A stretch of DNA of 64,000 nt from NCBI GenBank assembly GCA_030407315.1, contig JALQPE010002334.1, positions 1 to 64,000 of the forward strand, given 5' to 3'. The position numbers and the translations under genes are program-made. The number at the start of each line of letters is the position of its first letter. Within the stretch, counting starts at the first letter, position 1. The DNA comes from Asparagopsis taxiformis (Eukaryota; Rhodophyta; Florideophyceae; Bonnemaisoniales; Bonnemaisoniaceae). The notes under the pieces were generated by a model. That model was not told the DNA's origin and did not search any database. It worked only from the letters and a program-made list of their open reading frames with translations. Below are positions 50,373 through 60,150 of this stretch, one piece after another.

Positions 50373-52717
50373 GAAGCTCGTTCGTCATCGTGACTCGTCT
50401 CCACCTCGAGTGGTGTTTCGTCAGCGGAGGTCGTCACGTAGACTCCGCTGCGGCCATTACGCTGGCCATTTCGTTCGTTCGCCCACGGGCGGGGGTCACG
50501 TCGGTCATTACGAAAGTCGCCGCGGCGCCTGTCGGAGGGCCCTCCCCCGTCACGATTGGGGTTTCGGAGTATCGTAGGCGGCGTGCCGTACCTCCGCGGG
50601 GTCACGTTCCCTCGCTCGCCAGGTCGTTCCTGGTGACGCTTGGCCATTCGTTGGCGGAAGTACTCAGCCTGACGTGGGTTGCTCTTCACGTGGAAGAGGT
50701 AGTACTTGTACGCGAAAAAGATCCGTTGATCTGGCGTCAGACGCGGACACGTAAACGTCGAGTGGCCATCTTCGCGGCATGACCAACACGACAGCGTCCA
50801 GTAATCATTCGGGATTACGGAGTGCGCCAATTGCGTCTGCTCGCTCGTGAGCTTCGGCACGTCCTCGCATGGACGGTTCAATCGAGCTTCGAGCTCGTCC
50901 GGCTTTTCGTTTGCCGTTTTCGTATCGTTGGGCGGCGGCCCGTTCGTGAAGAGGATCGCCTCCAAATTCTCGGCAACGTGAACCGCAGCGAGCGACACGT
51001 CGTCGTCGTCCCTCGCGGGGATGTTCAGGTTACCATCGTGGTAACTGGGCTCGTTAGCCCGTTCATTACGTAAGTACGCGGACTCATCGTAGTCCGCGAA
51101 CTTCCTCGACTCGTGGTCGGAAATAGCCAACGTAGGCTTCACCGGAAACCGCACTTTCGGTTTCGCGGCTGACGCGACAGCTGCCGTACGTGCACGGAAG
51201 GTCGTTCCTTCGGCCGTCGCCAATCGTCTCACAACGGTGAGGTCGTTCCTCTCTCGTTCGGGGAGTGACCGGAGTCGTTCCGTCACTGCTGCCCGCGTCG
51301 AGGGCAGCAAACCACGTACGTAGTGGTGAACGAGGAGTCGATCCGTAAACACGTAGTTACACGCCCGCGTGGCGGTGTCGAGTCTATCAGCGTACTGATT
51401 CTCGTCCTCGTTAGGACTCTGCGTGATCATCGTGACCTTTTCGTAGGCCTCCTGCAGCACGTCGTCTTGCAGGTATCGTTTGATCAACGCGTTGATCACG
51501 TGAGGCCACGAGAACCTCTTCGTCGGATCAGTCGTGATCACACCAGTCGTACACTGGGAATCGTAGAACCGTCGGGCGTCCCCTTCGAGGAAGAAGTGCA
51601 GCGCACGTACTGCCACTCCCTCGCACACTCCGAGTGTGCTGAACCCATCACGTATTTGGGCGAGGAATCCGAGTAACGTAATCGGATTCCGGCCGGAGAA
51701 CGGCTTTAACGTAGGGAAAAGCCCCTCCAGCTCACGTTTGAGCTTATGTACGCTTTGACTCTCGTTCACGTAGAGATGTTCACGTACATCGTTAAGTCGG
51801 TACATGCGGTACGATACCACGTTCGCAAATGCGTCGAGCATTGTCGTGTGCTCTGCCAACGCGTGGCAAACGGGTCCGAGGGCGTTCCCTGGTAAGCGTA
51901 CCGCGTCGGCACGTTCGTTTTCGTGGACTCGCGTGTCCGTCGTGCCGAACGTACCCAGCCACGGAATGTACGTCTCACGTGGCGGGGGAGCTCTCGTATC
52001 GAATTGCGCAGCTCGTGCTGCGTCCGCCGACCGCGCGTGGTCTGGCGTATCGTTAAAACGTAATTGCCTTCGTGGCGTCTCGTTGGGGTTGGCGATGGCT
52101 CGTTGCACTGTCGCCCCCCTTCCGTACGTTGTCGGGGTCGTCGGACCGGGTGTTGGTGGGTATCCTCCCGGAACGGCCGGGGAGGATTGCGAGTTATAGG
52201 CGCGCGAGCCTTGTTCGTAATTCGGATCGCTTCCGCTCGGCGGAGCGGAACGTCCGGCGACGATTTCGTTGAATACTACGACAAACGAGTCGAGTCTTCC
52301 CTCCACGGCGGAGAGGCGGTTTCGTAAGTCTTCGTTTTCCCGTTCGAGGGTCGCTGAGCGTTCACGTAACGCACGAGCTTCGCGCTCCGAGACTCCGAGT
52401 CTCTGCCTTACGGCTTCGTCGACGGCCGCGTCGCTCGCCCTTTCGATGTGACCTCGAAGGTCTTCGTACACTACACGTAGTGCCGTGGGAGTCACGTTCC
52501 CTTCGTTGAGCTGACCGCGCGTTGCGGGGTCCATACTCACGGACTCAAACGGGCTTACCGTACGTGGTAGCTGGCCGATCGCCTCGATATCCGGCGGGAT
52601 AGATCGATCAGTCGCGAAGATCGCTTCTGCTGACAAGGCCACGTCGGCTTCGGCGTCCGCTGACGTTGGCAACGGTTGCCTGGGCGACGCGCTGGAATTC
52701 GACACAGCGTAATTCAT
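50312..52717 (-). CDS. gag: Gypsy element II Gag protein
   Basis: The first ATG in frame is at 52717, giving 801 aa; the open frame extends upstream to 52801 with a TTG. A central region ending around DLTVVRRLATAEG resembles the retrotransposon Gag capsid domain (long helical stretch with FLAQIRDGFSTLG and YLQDDVLQEAYEKV). Near residue 644 a CCHC zinc knuckle fits CX2CX4HX4C (CWSCREDGHSTFTC), for RNA packaging. A basic Arg-rich tail follows. Translation ends with APGNDQAM, just after the slippery site. It is followed in the -1 frame by pol. Confidence 0.93.
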   Translation of the reverse strand: MNYAVSNSSASPRQPLPTSADAEADVALSAEAIFATDRSIPPDIEAIGQLPRTVSPFESVSMDPATRGQLNEGNVTPTALRVVYEDLRGHIERASDAAVDEAVRQRLGVSEREARALRERSATLERENEDLRNRLSAVEGRLDSFVVVFNEIVAGRSAPPSGSDPNYEQGSRAYNSQSSPAVPGGYPPTPGPTTPTTYGRGATVQRAIANPNETPRRQLRFNDTPDHARSADAARAAQFDTRAPPPRETYIPWLGTFGTTDTRVHENERADAVRLPGNALGPVCHALAEHTTMLDAFANVVSYRMYRLNDVREHLYVNESQSVHKLKRELEGLFPTLKPFSGRNPITLLGFLAQIRDGFSTLGVCEGVAVRALHFFLEGDARRFYDSQCTTGVITTDPTKRFSWPHVINALIKRYLQDDVLQEAYEKVTMITQSPNEDENQYADRLDTATRACNYVFTDRLLVHHYVRGLLPSTRAAVTERLRSLPERERNDLTVVRRLATAEGTTFRARTAAVASAAKPKVRFPVKPTLAISDHESRKFADYDESAYLRNERANEPSYHDGNLNIPARDDDDVSLAAVHVAENLEAILFTNGPPPNDTKTANEKPDELEARLNRPCEDVPKLTSEQTQLAHSVIPNDYWTLSCWSCREDGHSTFTCPRLTPDQRIFFAYKYYLFHVKSNPRQAEYFRQRMAKRHQERPGERGNVTPRRYGTPPTILRNPNRDGGGPSDRRRGDFRNDRRDPRPWANERNGQRNGRSGVYVTTSADETPLEVETSHDDERASWAHDDNVSNGPAPGNDQAM

Positions 52718-52821
52718 AGACCGTCGTCTGTAGCGTAGCACGTAGCTTTTCGTTAACGTAAAAGAGCTCAACCTCGTTGGTTGTCGTAATGCTCGTAGCA
52801 ACTTCTAGGTCGAGAGACCAG
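52718..52821 (-). promoter_or_regulatory. leader with probable primer-binding site of Gypsy element II
   Basis: The minus strand reads CTGGTCTCTCGACC directly after the 5' LTR, starting at 52821. TGG after a one-base spacer is the complement of a tRNA CCA end, so TGGTCTCTCGACC is a plausible primer-binding site. The tRNA species is not identified. Confidence 0.6.
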
Positions 52822-53483
52822 TGTGGAACCACGTTAGTTCTAGAAGTAGCTGGTACGAGCCAGTGGACACGCTGTCCTTACGAAACGAAACGAGCAGTCC
52901 ACCCGCTGGAGTTTTGACTGGATGTTAGGTAGAACGGTAGAGATAGGTTAGCGAGTAGACACGAGCGTCACGACGCAACAATCCACGCGAGGATTACGTT
53001 AGCAAACGAGGTGGTACGTCACCGGAGGCGCTCTCAACCAAGCCCGGAGGCACTACACGCAATCAGCCTTACGTGCGGCGATGGGTAGGGAGTACGCAGC
53101 TCGACGGAGACGAAGCCTCGCTAGGCAAAACGTAAACGTAAAACGTAGAAGTCAGTCGTAGACTAGAGCCGTTGCTCGATCGTTTTCTTGTCCCCTTTCC
53201 CTCCCGGCACGATGCCAATACCTATATAGCCACGATGGCATCGCTTTACAGTGTAAACACTGCTCGTAACGTCCCCGAATGGGAAGGGACCTTGTGGGTC
53301 ACACGTAGGGACCCGTTGGTCCGTTGGCCGTTGCCAATACGTTCGTTGCACACGTGTGCAGGTTGCGCGCGCGCATGCGCCAGCAATGTTCGTTCATTGC
53401 TGTCGCCGGTCGTATCCGGCCGAAATTCGAATTCCGCGGAAGACGTAAATATTGGCAATTTCGGAACTGCCACGTATACTACA
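52822..53483 (-). repeat. 5' LTR of Gypsy element II
   Basis: Near-identical to 42597-43258; termini TGTGG and TACTACA. It is followed directly by CTCTC, the target-site duplication. Confidence 0.95.
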
Positions 53484-53689
53484 CTCTCCGACTACACGAT
53501 CAAGAGATATTCCTCTTTCAAGGTGGTATTTGGCGGGAAACGATCTCCCTACACGTCTAAACGTGAAATATCAGTTATTGATTCACCTTCCACGCGCTCC
53601 AATTGTATTCGGCCATCTGTCATTCCTCGATGAAGGACTTCCCACACACAATTCCTTCGTTCCCAAAACCATCCCATTGCCATGAATCA
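53484..53689. promoter_or_regulatory. displaced upstream region of locus III
   Basis: Sequence that would adjoin the 5' side of locus III before the retrotransposon arrived. It likely holds the former promoter. No gene supported. Confidence 0.45.
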
Positions 53690-54090
53690 TAGTACTCCAC
53701 TTGTCACTGGAGCCAAAAAACTATACCGGGTATTATTTTCCACTTCATTGGCCAGGTGCCGGCTCCCCATTGGCCAGCAGACAGCCATCAGTCACAATAC
53801 TCCACTTGTCACTGGAGCCAGAAAACTATACCGGGTATTATTTTCCACTGCATTGGCCAGGTGCCGGCTTCCCATTGGCCAGCAGACAGCCATCAGTCAC
53901 AATACTCCACTTGTCACTGGAGCCAGAAAACTATACCGGGTATTATTTTCCACTTCATTGGCCAGGTGCCGGCTCCCCATTGGCCAGCAGACAGCCATCA
54001 GTCACAATACTCCACTTGTCACTGGAGCCAGAAAACTATACCGGGTATTATTTTCCACTTCATTGGCAAGGTGCCAGCTCTCCATTGGAT
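53690..54090. repeat. palindromic repeat array B2 (period 105 bp)
   Basis: Four units with AATACTCCACTTGTCACTGGAG, ACTATACCGGGTATTATTTT, CATTGGCCAGGTGCC and CCCATTGGCCAGCAG. The TACCGGGTATTATTTT and CCATTGGCC elements are shared with array B1 (38191-38720), so locus III is flanked on both sides by related arrays once the Gypsy insertion is removed. Confidence 0.85.
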
Positions 54091-54347
54091 TATGCGAACT
54101 CAACTTTGTGGAACTAGGAGTCCTGCAACTCGCGGCTCCATCTCTAGTACCAATGGCGTCATACGTGCGTAAGTGCGTACGCTCTTCGCAAAACACACTT
54201 TATTTGTGCGCATGGAACAAAATCCCACTCTATTCTTCAAACGACATGTACAAATTTTGTATAGCATTTGTTGGAAGACTTGATCAGGACTGCTGCTAAA
54301 TGAATTACGAAAGTTTACTGATGTATTAAACACTGTGCTGGAACACT
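54091..54347. other. 3' flank of transposase 2
   Basis: About 260 non-coding bases. Confidence 0.4.
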
Positions 54348-57300
54348 CTATGCTGAACGCGGTGGGTATCCATCTTCTCTAGTTAAGACGCTCACTTCAC
54401 CACCAGAAAGAATATCACTATTGTGCTCTACAATGCCACTTTGTCTATCGTATGAACAAACTCCTGACTCGCAGTTATGTACGTGCAAAACTTCTCGGAC
54501 CTCGTCGTTCATTTCAACGTGAACTATAGTATCATTCCCACCTTTCCGGTACATACCGTCTCCAGTGCATGTCAAGGGAATGCAGACAGCATATGGAGTT
54601 TTCTGCTTCCATTTCTTTGCCTTCTTCTCCTCTCCTTGCCCTACCACAATAAAAAAGGACAATGTGACGAAAAGGACACGTCTGGAACATGTGAATTCCT
54701 CCATGCTCGTCCTGCTATGGGCGGGTACTACTATACCAGCATCATACCATCCATCTTTGCACACTGCTTGAATGATGCTTCCAGGTTCAGCACGCCCTAG
54801 CCTCGATTCGCTCTCAGATCCCTCATGACTAGTGCGCACTCTTTGTGCAGCAGTGAGCCACCATAGTCGTTCACCATGTTGAGACCCGTTTACCTGTCTG
54901 GTTATGAGAAAAGTTTCAGAAGCTTTACGTATCCTTGCCATCATGACGGTTTCTTCTGCCGGAACATTTTTCGCGTCTTCAACAGATTCCCCTCGCCACC
55001 GCGTGATTGGACAGTGGGTGCTCACCATAGTACTGCTCCTCTCTGATATGAGATGGAATACAGGACTTAAGAAGCATCTTTTTGCTGCCTCTTCTGTCGC
55101 ATGTGGACTCTCCGAAATTCCTTTTCCTAGTGCAAAATACACTCGTCTGCAATCGGCAGACGTCCATTGTTTTGTATTGTGACCTACCGCACCCAGCGTG
55201 ATGGCTATTCGTGCGAGCCAGTCATCGGCCATGATGAGCTCCATTGATGACAGATGTTCATTCTTATGGTTCGAGTTTCGAACCCCTCTTTTAAGAGGCT
55301 GGTGCATTCTCTCGAATAAAAGCTCTTCCACATGTTTCGCAGCTCCAAAAGCTGGTAATGTATGTACGCAAAATTCTATCAACCGATGCAAGTTCGGTTT
55401 GTCCAGATGTTTCATTGCAATAGGATCCTTCTTGCATACCTCATGCAGTTCTTTCATATAGTCTGAAACAAGAGCTAGAATGTGGTCATGACGTCCGCCA
55501 TTCTCGGCCTCGAACCTCCTGGTTGACTCAAGTCCATCTATCCACCATGTTGGGATGAATCGAATGCTGGCAACAACCATTTGAAACTTTTTCAGCAAAC
55601 GAAGAATACGTTCAAGTTTTTCATACCCGTCCCAAGAGTTCCCGATGACGATACGAAATGCCGAATAAAATGCTTGGGGAGCTACAACGAGAACAGCGAA
55701 TATATCGCTCATGTTCATCGATAATAGGTAGTTCTGCCCGAACACCTGACTCTGACTACTCAAACAGAACATTCGGAGGGTATTCAGTAGAACTGTTTCC
55801 GCAACATTTCGAAGTACAGGTGTTGCTGCGGTGATTGTCGCATTCATCACATCTTGAGCCAGTCCGGAGAGCAGATGGTCTGGGGCAACTACAGCAGAGC
55901 GATATGGATCGAATTGACAAGGAACAACTGGAACTCCTTCTTCGTTTGTAGGAACTCCTCTCCGCACACGATTAAGGGATTCACTCAAATTATGGAGTGC
56001 CTTATTCTCAATCGGATCTAGGCTTAGTCCAAGAACTTTGAGCTGATCTTGCGATGCGACTTCCCTCACAAGCTTGTTTCGGTGCATTCCTCGGGCATGC
56101 GTACTCATCTGACTGTTTAGCAATGCTGTGTATGCATTTCGTGAACCTCCACTGCTGCTCATATCTTGCTTTTCGAAAATGCAGCTATGGCATGGTGTAT
56201 TACTGGTGTGTCCACGGACATCCAGAGTATGCGAAACAGCTGGGTAATCTCCGATAAATCCAACAGGATCCAGGAATATGACCACGTCTTCTCTATTTGC
56301 ATCTTTCGCTGGAAAACCGTCTGTACTTCCCTTCACAATGTCGGGTACAACTCTCTCAATTACAACATTTGTTGAAACTCCCGGGGGAACGAATCCAAGA
56401 ACGCGGACTGCGTGGAAGCTTGCTCTCTTGCTTGGCTGTATGCCTAATGGAAGCATATAGCAGCCACCAAAACTTCCTTTCCGGCTTGTGAACGGCTGGA
56501 AGTCATCAGCATATAGCAGAAATCGGTATACGATATATTTCCTGCCATCTGAAAGATTCCCCTCACTGCAGGCATCCATACGTTTAGAGCCGGGGTGCCA
56601 TCTAGACCTCTTGTCTGGAGCTCCTATGAGCTGGACTTCTTTCACCCGAATTTGTTCGCGATGTAGCTGGCCAGTTGCTCCCCTTGTGGAGCAAATGAGA
56701 AAAGTCGCATGTTCAGAGCGTCCCTTTTTCAGATGTCTGTTCACGAGTAGTAACTCTTCAAATGTGCTCCCATCAGACTTACTTTTTGGCCGAAACAGAG
56801 TGATAGCGTCACCTGCCCGAATATCATTGTTGCAATGTTCTCCGTCGAGCGTTGTGGTGGAGACGACACGCCTCGCATTTCTTTTCTCAGTTTCTTCCAT
56901 TGCATCGATTTGCGGGCCTATCACATCTTCCATATTTGATTCTTGTTGTTCTTCTCCGGTTGTAAGATAACTTGCAATGATGATAGCTTCAATTCTCCAG
57001 TCACTCCTTGCTGTAAAACTTCTTCTGCTCCTAGAATTCTTTCCAGTTTCGATGTTCTTTCCCTGTTTCGTTCTGGCTCCTCCCAGCTTAGCCACCAGGG
57101 CCTCTTGATTTGTCGTCAGCATACATATGATCCTCAACTCGTCTCCATGTCGGGCGTATACCTTTCTGTGCATCTTGTGACCGTCATGATCTGATGCACT
57201 TACCGAAATGCGATGGAATGGGTCATTCAGAACAGCTGAACGGCATTTGACAATGAAAGAGTTTTCAATACTTTCTGAAGCAATTTGATATACTTCATCT

Positions 57301-58049
57301 TCTCTTTCATCACTACTATCCCTTTTACTAGACTTTATGCAGTCCAGAATGGGTCCGGTCTGTATATCCCTTTCCGCCCATGTGCTCGGTAGCACGACTC
57401 GTACCGATGTAGTACAATGAGCTCTACGGCTACTAGACAGTCCTGGAGACATCTTTCCAAGCCTAGAGCCGCTTTTTGTTACATCTATTTCACACGTTGT
57501 ATCCATGCTTTGTGGGAAACATGTTTTCAGAATGAACGGTAAAATGACTTTCCTCATGTACGAGTCGCTAGGTGCTTGATCCGAAATGTCCCACTTGAAA
57601 TTAGACATCTCACGCATACCTTCATAGTCCTTGCGTTTCATCCGTAGCGTTCCACTAAGCAATATTATTGCAGAGAATACTGGCCAGGTCAGCAGTTTAT
57701 CCACAAGTCCGCGGTCATCTTCCGCTGCCTCTTCTCCGTCGTGGTCATCACAGCTCTCGGCCGAGCTTTCCTCAGAGCCTATCGTTTCTTCTTCTCTGGT
57801 AACTTTTCCAGCCTCAAAAAATGCAATGTGCTCTTCTCCATTGCCACTAGAAATATTCTCGTCTTCAGCAGATGCTTTTCCGACGTTTTCGTCCGGTATA
57901 TCGGCGTGAACCTCGAATGTTTCGTTCGAAACTAGCGGGGTTTCCCCATTTTCGTGCCTTGTCCCACTTTCGTATGGGATTGGCAATGATTCAAACCTTC
58001 TCCGGGTTCTTCGAGGTGTACCTTTCTTCGGAACAGCTGTTCGTTTCAT
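54348..58049 (-). CDS. TNP2/CACTA-like transposase 2
   Basis: A 1233-aa ATG-started frame homologous over its length to transposase 1. It has YRFLLYADDFQPF (Asp 515-516), GSFGGCYMLPL, FLDPVGFIGDYPAVS (Asp 601), then GHTSNTPCHSC (Cys 620 and 623), and FERMHQPLKRGVRNSNH toward the C-terminus. The N-terminal 110 residues are acidic after a basic start (RRTRRRF), while those of transposase 1 are not, so the two are clearly diverged paralogues and not recent duplicates. The C-terminal VHVEMNDEVREVLHVHNCESGVC also has a counterpart in transposase 1. Both frames are intact. It is next to array B2 and the ParB/dioxygenase locus III. Confidence 0.75.
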   Translation of the reverse strand: MKRTAVPKKGTPRRTRRRFESLPIPYESGTRHENGETPLVSNETFEVHADIPDENVGKASAEDENISSGNGEEHIAFFEAGKVTREEETIGSEESSAESCDDHDGEEAAEDDRGLVDKLLTWPVFSAIILLSGTLRMKRKDYEGMREMSNFKWDISDQAPSDSYMRKVILPFILKTCFPQSMDTTCEIDVTKSGSRLGKMSPGLSSSRRAHCTTSVRVVLPSTWAERDIQTGPILDCIKSSKRDSSDEREDEVYQIASESIENSFIVKCRSAVLNDPFHRISVSASDHDGHKMHRKVYARHGDELRIICMLTTNQEALVAKLGGARTKQGKNIETGKNSRSRRSFTARSDWRIEAIIIASYLTTGEEQQESNMEDVIGPQIDAMEETEKRNARRVVSTTTLDGEHCNNDIRAGDAITLFRPKSKSDGSTFEELLLVNRHLKKGRSEHATFLICSTRGATGQLHREQIRVKEVQLIGAPDKRSRWHPGSKRMDACSEGNLSDGRKYIVYRFLLYADDFQPFTSRKGSFGGCYMLPLGIQPSKRASFHAVRVLGFVPPGVSTNVVIERVVPDIVKGSTDGFPAKDANREDVVIFLDPVGFIGDYPAVSHTLDVRGHTSNTPCHSCIFEKQDMSSSGGSRNAYTALLNSQMSTHARGMHRNKLVREVASQDQLKVLGLSLDPIENKALHNLSESLNRVRRGVPTNEEGVPVVPCQFDPYRSAVVAPDHLLSGLAQDVMNATITAATPVLRNVAETVLLNTLRMFCLSSQSQVFGQNYLLSMNMSDIFAVLVVAPQAFYSAFRIVIGNSWDGYEKLERILRLLKKFQMVVASIRFIPTWWIDGLESTRRFEAENGGRHDHILALVSDYMKELHEVCKKDPIAMKHLDKPNLHRLIEFCVHTLPAFGAAKHVEELLFERMHQPLKRGVRNSNHKNEHLSSMELIMADDWLARIAITLGAVGHNTKQWTSADCRRVYFALGKGISESPHATEEAAKRCFLSPVFHLISERSSTMVSTHCPITRWRGESVEDAKNVPAEETVMMARIRKASETFLITRQVNGSQHGERLWWLTAAQRVRTSHEGSESESRLGRAEPGSIIQAVCKDGWYDAGIVVPAHSRTSMEEFTCSRRVLFVTLSFFIVVGQGEEKKAKKWKQKTPYAVCIPLTCTGDGMYRKGGNDTIVHVEMNDEVREVLHVHNCESGVCSYDRQSGIVEHNSDILSGGEVSVLTREDGYPPRSA

Positions 58050-58890
58050 CTCTTCTCTTTGGATTCGAGAGAACCTTGCACAAATTGTGGATTAATGTCA
58101 ACTAGTAGGCAACTAATAAGATGGTATCCGTCTCTTTTTAACCAGGCCACTGTAATAGTTTATAGTACCTATATTTTCTTACCGTTACATCTTATCGAAA
58201 ACTTCACACTGACTAGTGTCCTACCTAACTCAAGGAACAGGTGACTTGATTTCCCATGTTGGGTTCTTCAGCGATCTTTAATGCCTCCAACGATTCCTGC
58301 TTCCTTTTCTGAATGAAATACACGAATCATTTACAATTTAGCTTCAGTACATGGTATAATAGGCCTCAATAGTAATCTTGTTATGGTAATAAACTATATA
58401 TAGATGAGAACACGGTTGCAATTCTCTTTCGGATTGTCTACTACTCTAATTTACAGCATTTATTCGATGTTTCTCCTTCAGTATGCAGCTAAACATCAAT
58501 ACCAAGACTTTTAGGTTGGTTTGACATTGCGTAGGGGCATGATTTCTATTTCTGCTAATTTATCACGTCCAGAAAATTTGACAGATCATCCGCTGCCAAA
58601 TCATCTGCCACATCATCGTCTGCCAAATCATCTGCCTTCTAGTTACGACGAGGTCATTATGAGTGGATGAGCTGTCTATTTAAGGCTGTTGATGCGCGAC
58701 GTATAGGACCATTTCATCATCCGGTTATCATGAAGATGACAGGTAAGGCTGGTACGTTGTCGAGTAGGTATCTTTCCCTCTCTCATTTCTTTCCACATGC
58801 TTTCCATGAAAGATAGTGCACTAACCATAAATATCGTTCTTCGCTGATCTTATTCTAGTCTATTGATTGCAAATGATTCTGGCATAGGAA
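58050..58890. promoter_or_regulatory. upstream region of transposase 2
   Basis: About 840 bases, AT-rich, with a CATCATCTGCCA repeat near 58590-58640. The transposase promoter is expected close to 58.1 kb. No gene supported. Confidence 0.4.
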
Positions 58891-58950
58891 TTGGTTATAG
58901 GTTGGAATGACGAAAGCTTGCAAGCTTTCGTCATTCCAACCTACAACCAA
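58891..58950. repeat. 60-nt near-perfect palindrome
   Basis: TTGGTTATAGGTTGGAATGA and onward is inverted with 30-base arms around AAGCTTGCAAGCTT, with one mismatch (ATAACC against ACAACC). It lies about 0.85 kb upstream of transposase 2, matching the position of the hairpin upstream of transposase 1. Confidence 0.85.
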
Positions 58951-59440
58951 TACCTTTGCAGGCAAAAATAGTTCAATGATGGTAAGTTTGTTCATTCCAT
59001 TCATACTCATGTTCTTCTCATCCTTTACAATACTTTTCTATATCCGATTGCTAACCTGTTGCAAATCATCTGTAATGGTGTTTATTTCCCTCCTGTCTGA
59101 ACATCACATGTAGTTTTGAAACAGCAAGGAACTCGATTTGCTTGCACAATAGTCCTGGTTGTAGAGATAGTAAGATTTTAGATACGATAGTTCGATTTTA
59201 TGAGTAGCCTAGTCTAATGATAGAACTGGAACAATCCTTCAGGCATCGTTGTCCTTGCTACATAAAAATTCTGACATCCTTTTAGATCACACTTGGTTAT
59301 CCCTATACACTTCTATGAAGACCACCGAGAGAGAGACTCCATTCTGCCCGACATTTCGTAGCCAGATGCCTGAACATGCGGCTGGAATGGCATTTCCACC
59401 TCATTCTATCGTCCTGAACATCAATTGTAGGCACTAGAAA
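58951..59440. other. intergenic, nothing recognised
   Basis: Includes ATGATGGTAAGT at 58976-58990, resembling a coding-exon end with splice donor, but no gene is established. Confidence 0.4.
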
Positions 59441-59670
59441 GTATTACCCTAGGCATCATATTCTACTACTTTCCCGTTCTGTCCGAGTCAGTACCGCCAG
59501 GCACTACAATTTACTGGTCAGTATAGACTTCCCGGCAGTAAATTGTACTGTCTCAAGCACTAGTTCCAGGTAGTGAAATGTACTGCCACAGGTAGCACTT
59601 CCAGGTAGTACACTGCACTGCCACAGGCAGTAACTGGTACTGTCCTATGCCCCTGTCGAGTACAACACTA
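59441..59670. repeat. diverged CACTA-type right end
   Basis: Repeated GGCAGTAAATTGTACTG and CCAGGTAGTA units lead to GACAGTACC-like sequence, then CCCCTGTCGAGTACAACACTA, which can be aligned (reverse) with the right end at 37515 (GACAGTAC...GGGG...GTGTTG). This looks like a degenerate subterminal region of an element extending left, ended by the next element. Confidence 0.5.
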
Positions 59671-60150
59671 CACTACGGTGTTGGGAATGAAAAAAGACAG
59701 TAAATTTACTGTCTGAGACAGTAAAAATTACTGTCTGGCCAAGACAGTGCGCGGAGACAGTAAAATTTACTGTCTGGAAATTTCAGAATACTGCTGCAGC
59801 AATAAACTGGCACGAAATCTGGACAGTACCAAAAACAGTAAAATTTACTGTCCAGAACAGTAAATTTTACTGTCCGGAAGTGTTGCCGCCAGACAGTATG
59901 TGCAGACAGTACATTTTACTGTCTGAGGCAGTGCATTGTATTGTATTACTGCACTGTCTGGGTAAATCTGTAGACAGTAGTGTAGATAGCAAATTGTATT
60001 GTCTGCGGGTAGTACCGTGTATTGGTTCACAACACTGTCTCGTGGAGTGGACTTGAGAGGAAATATGGAGCATAGTGTTGGTGTGAAGGTAAATATTGGA
60101 ATGGTGTAATGGTGTGTGGTATACGAAGATAGTAATTGTGGTCGAGCTTT
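59671..60150. repeat. CACTA-type terminal repeat, second left end
   Basis: CACTACGGTGTTGGGAATG and its ACAGTAAA/TTTACTGT subterminal block match 11075-11550 in order and spacing with few changes, including the internal GCCGCCAGACAGTATGTGCAG and the closing GTGTGGTATACGA. The similarity fades at about 60160, so only the terminal 480 bp is shared. Any element body would lie to the right, where no transposase is seen in this window. Confidence 0.8.

Larger units (their letters stand above)
42597..53483 (-). mobile_element. Gypsy-type chromodomain LTR retrotransposon II, likely intact
   Basis: Element of 10,887 bp, encoded on the minus strand. LTRs of 662 bp (42597-43258, 52822-53483) start TGTG and end CTACA and differ at about four positions. 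The 5-bp CTCTC lies directly outside both ends (42592-42596 and 53484-53488), so the target-site duplication is intact. Inside are gag and pol in overlapping frames with a frameshift signal. The insertion sits about 55 bases upstream of the start of locus III, probably separating it from its promoter. The near-identical LTRs show recent insertion. Confidence 0.96.

Noticed and set aside
53682..54299. 205-codon frame with four RKLYRVLFSTSLARC-like repeats
   Set aside because: Generated by array B2, whose period (105 bp) is a multiple of three, so any open frame repeats.
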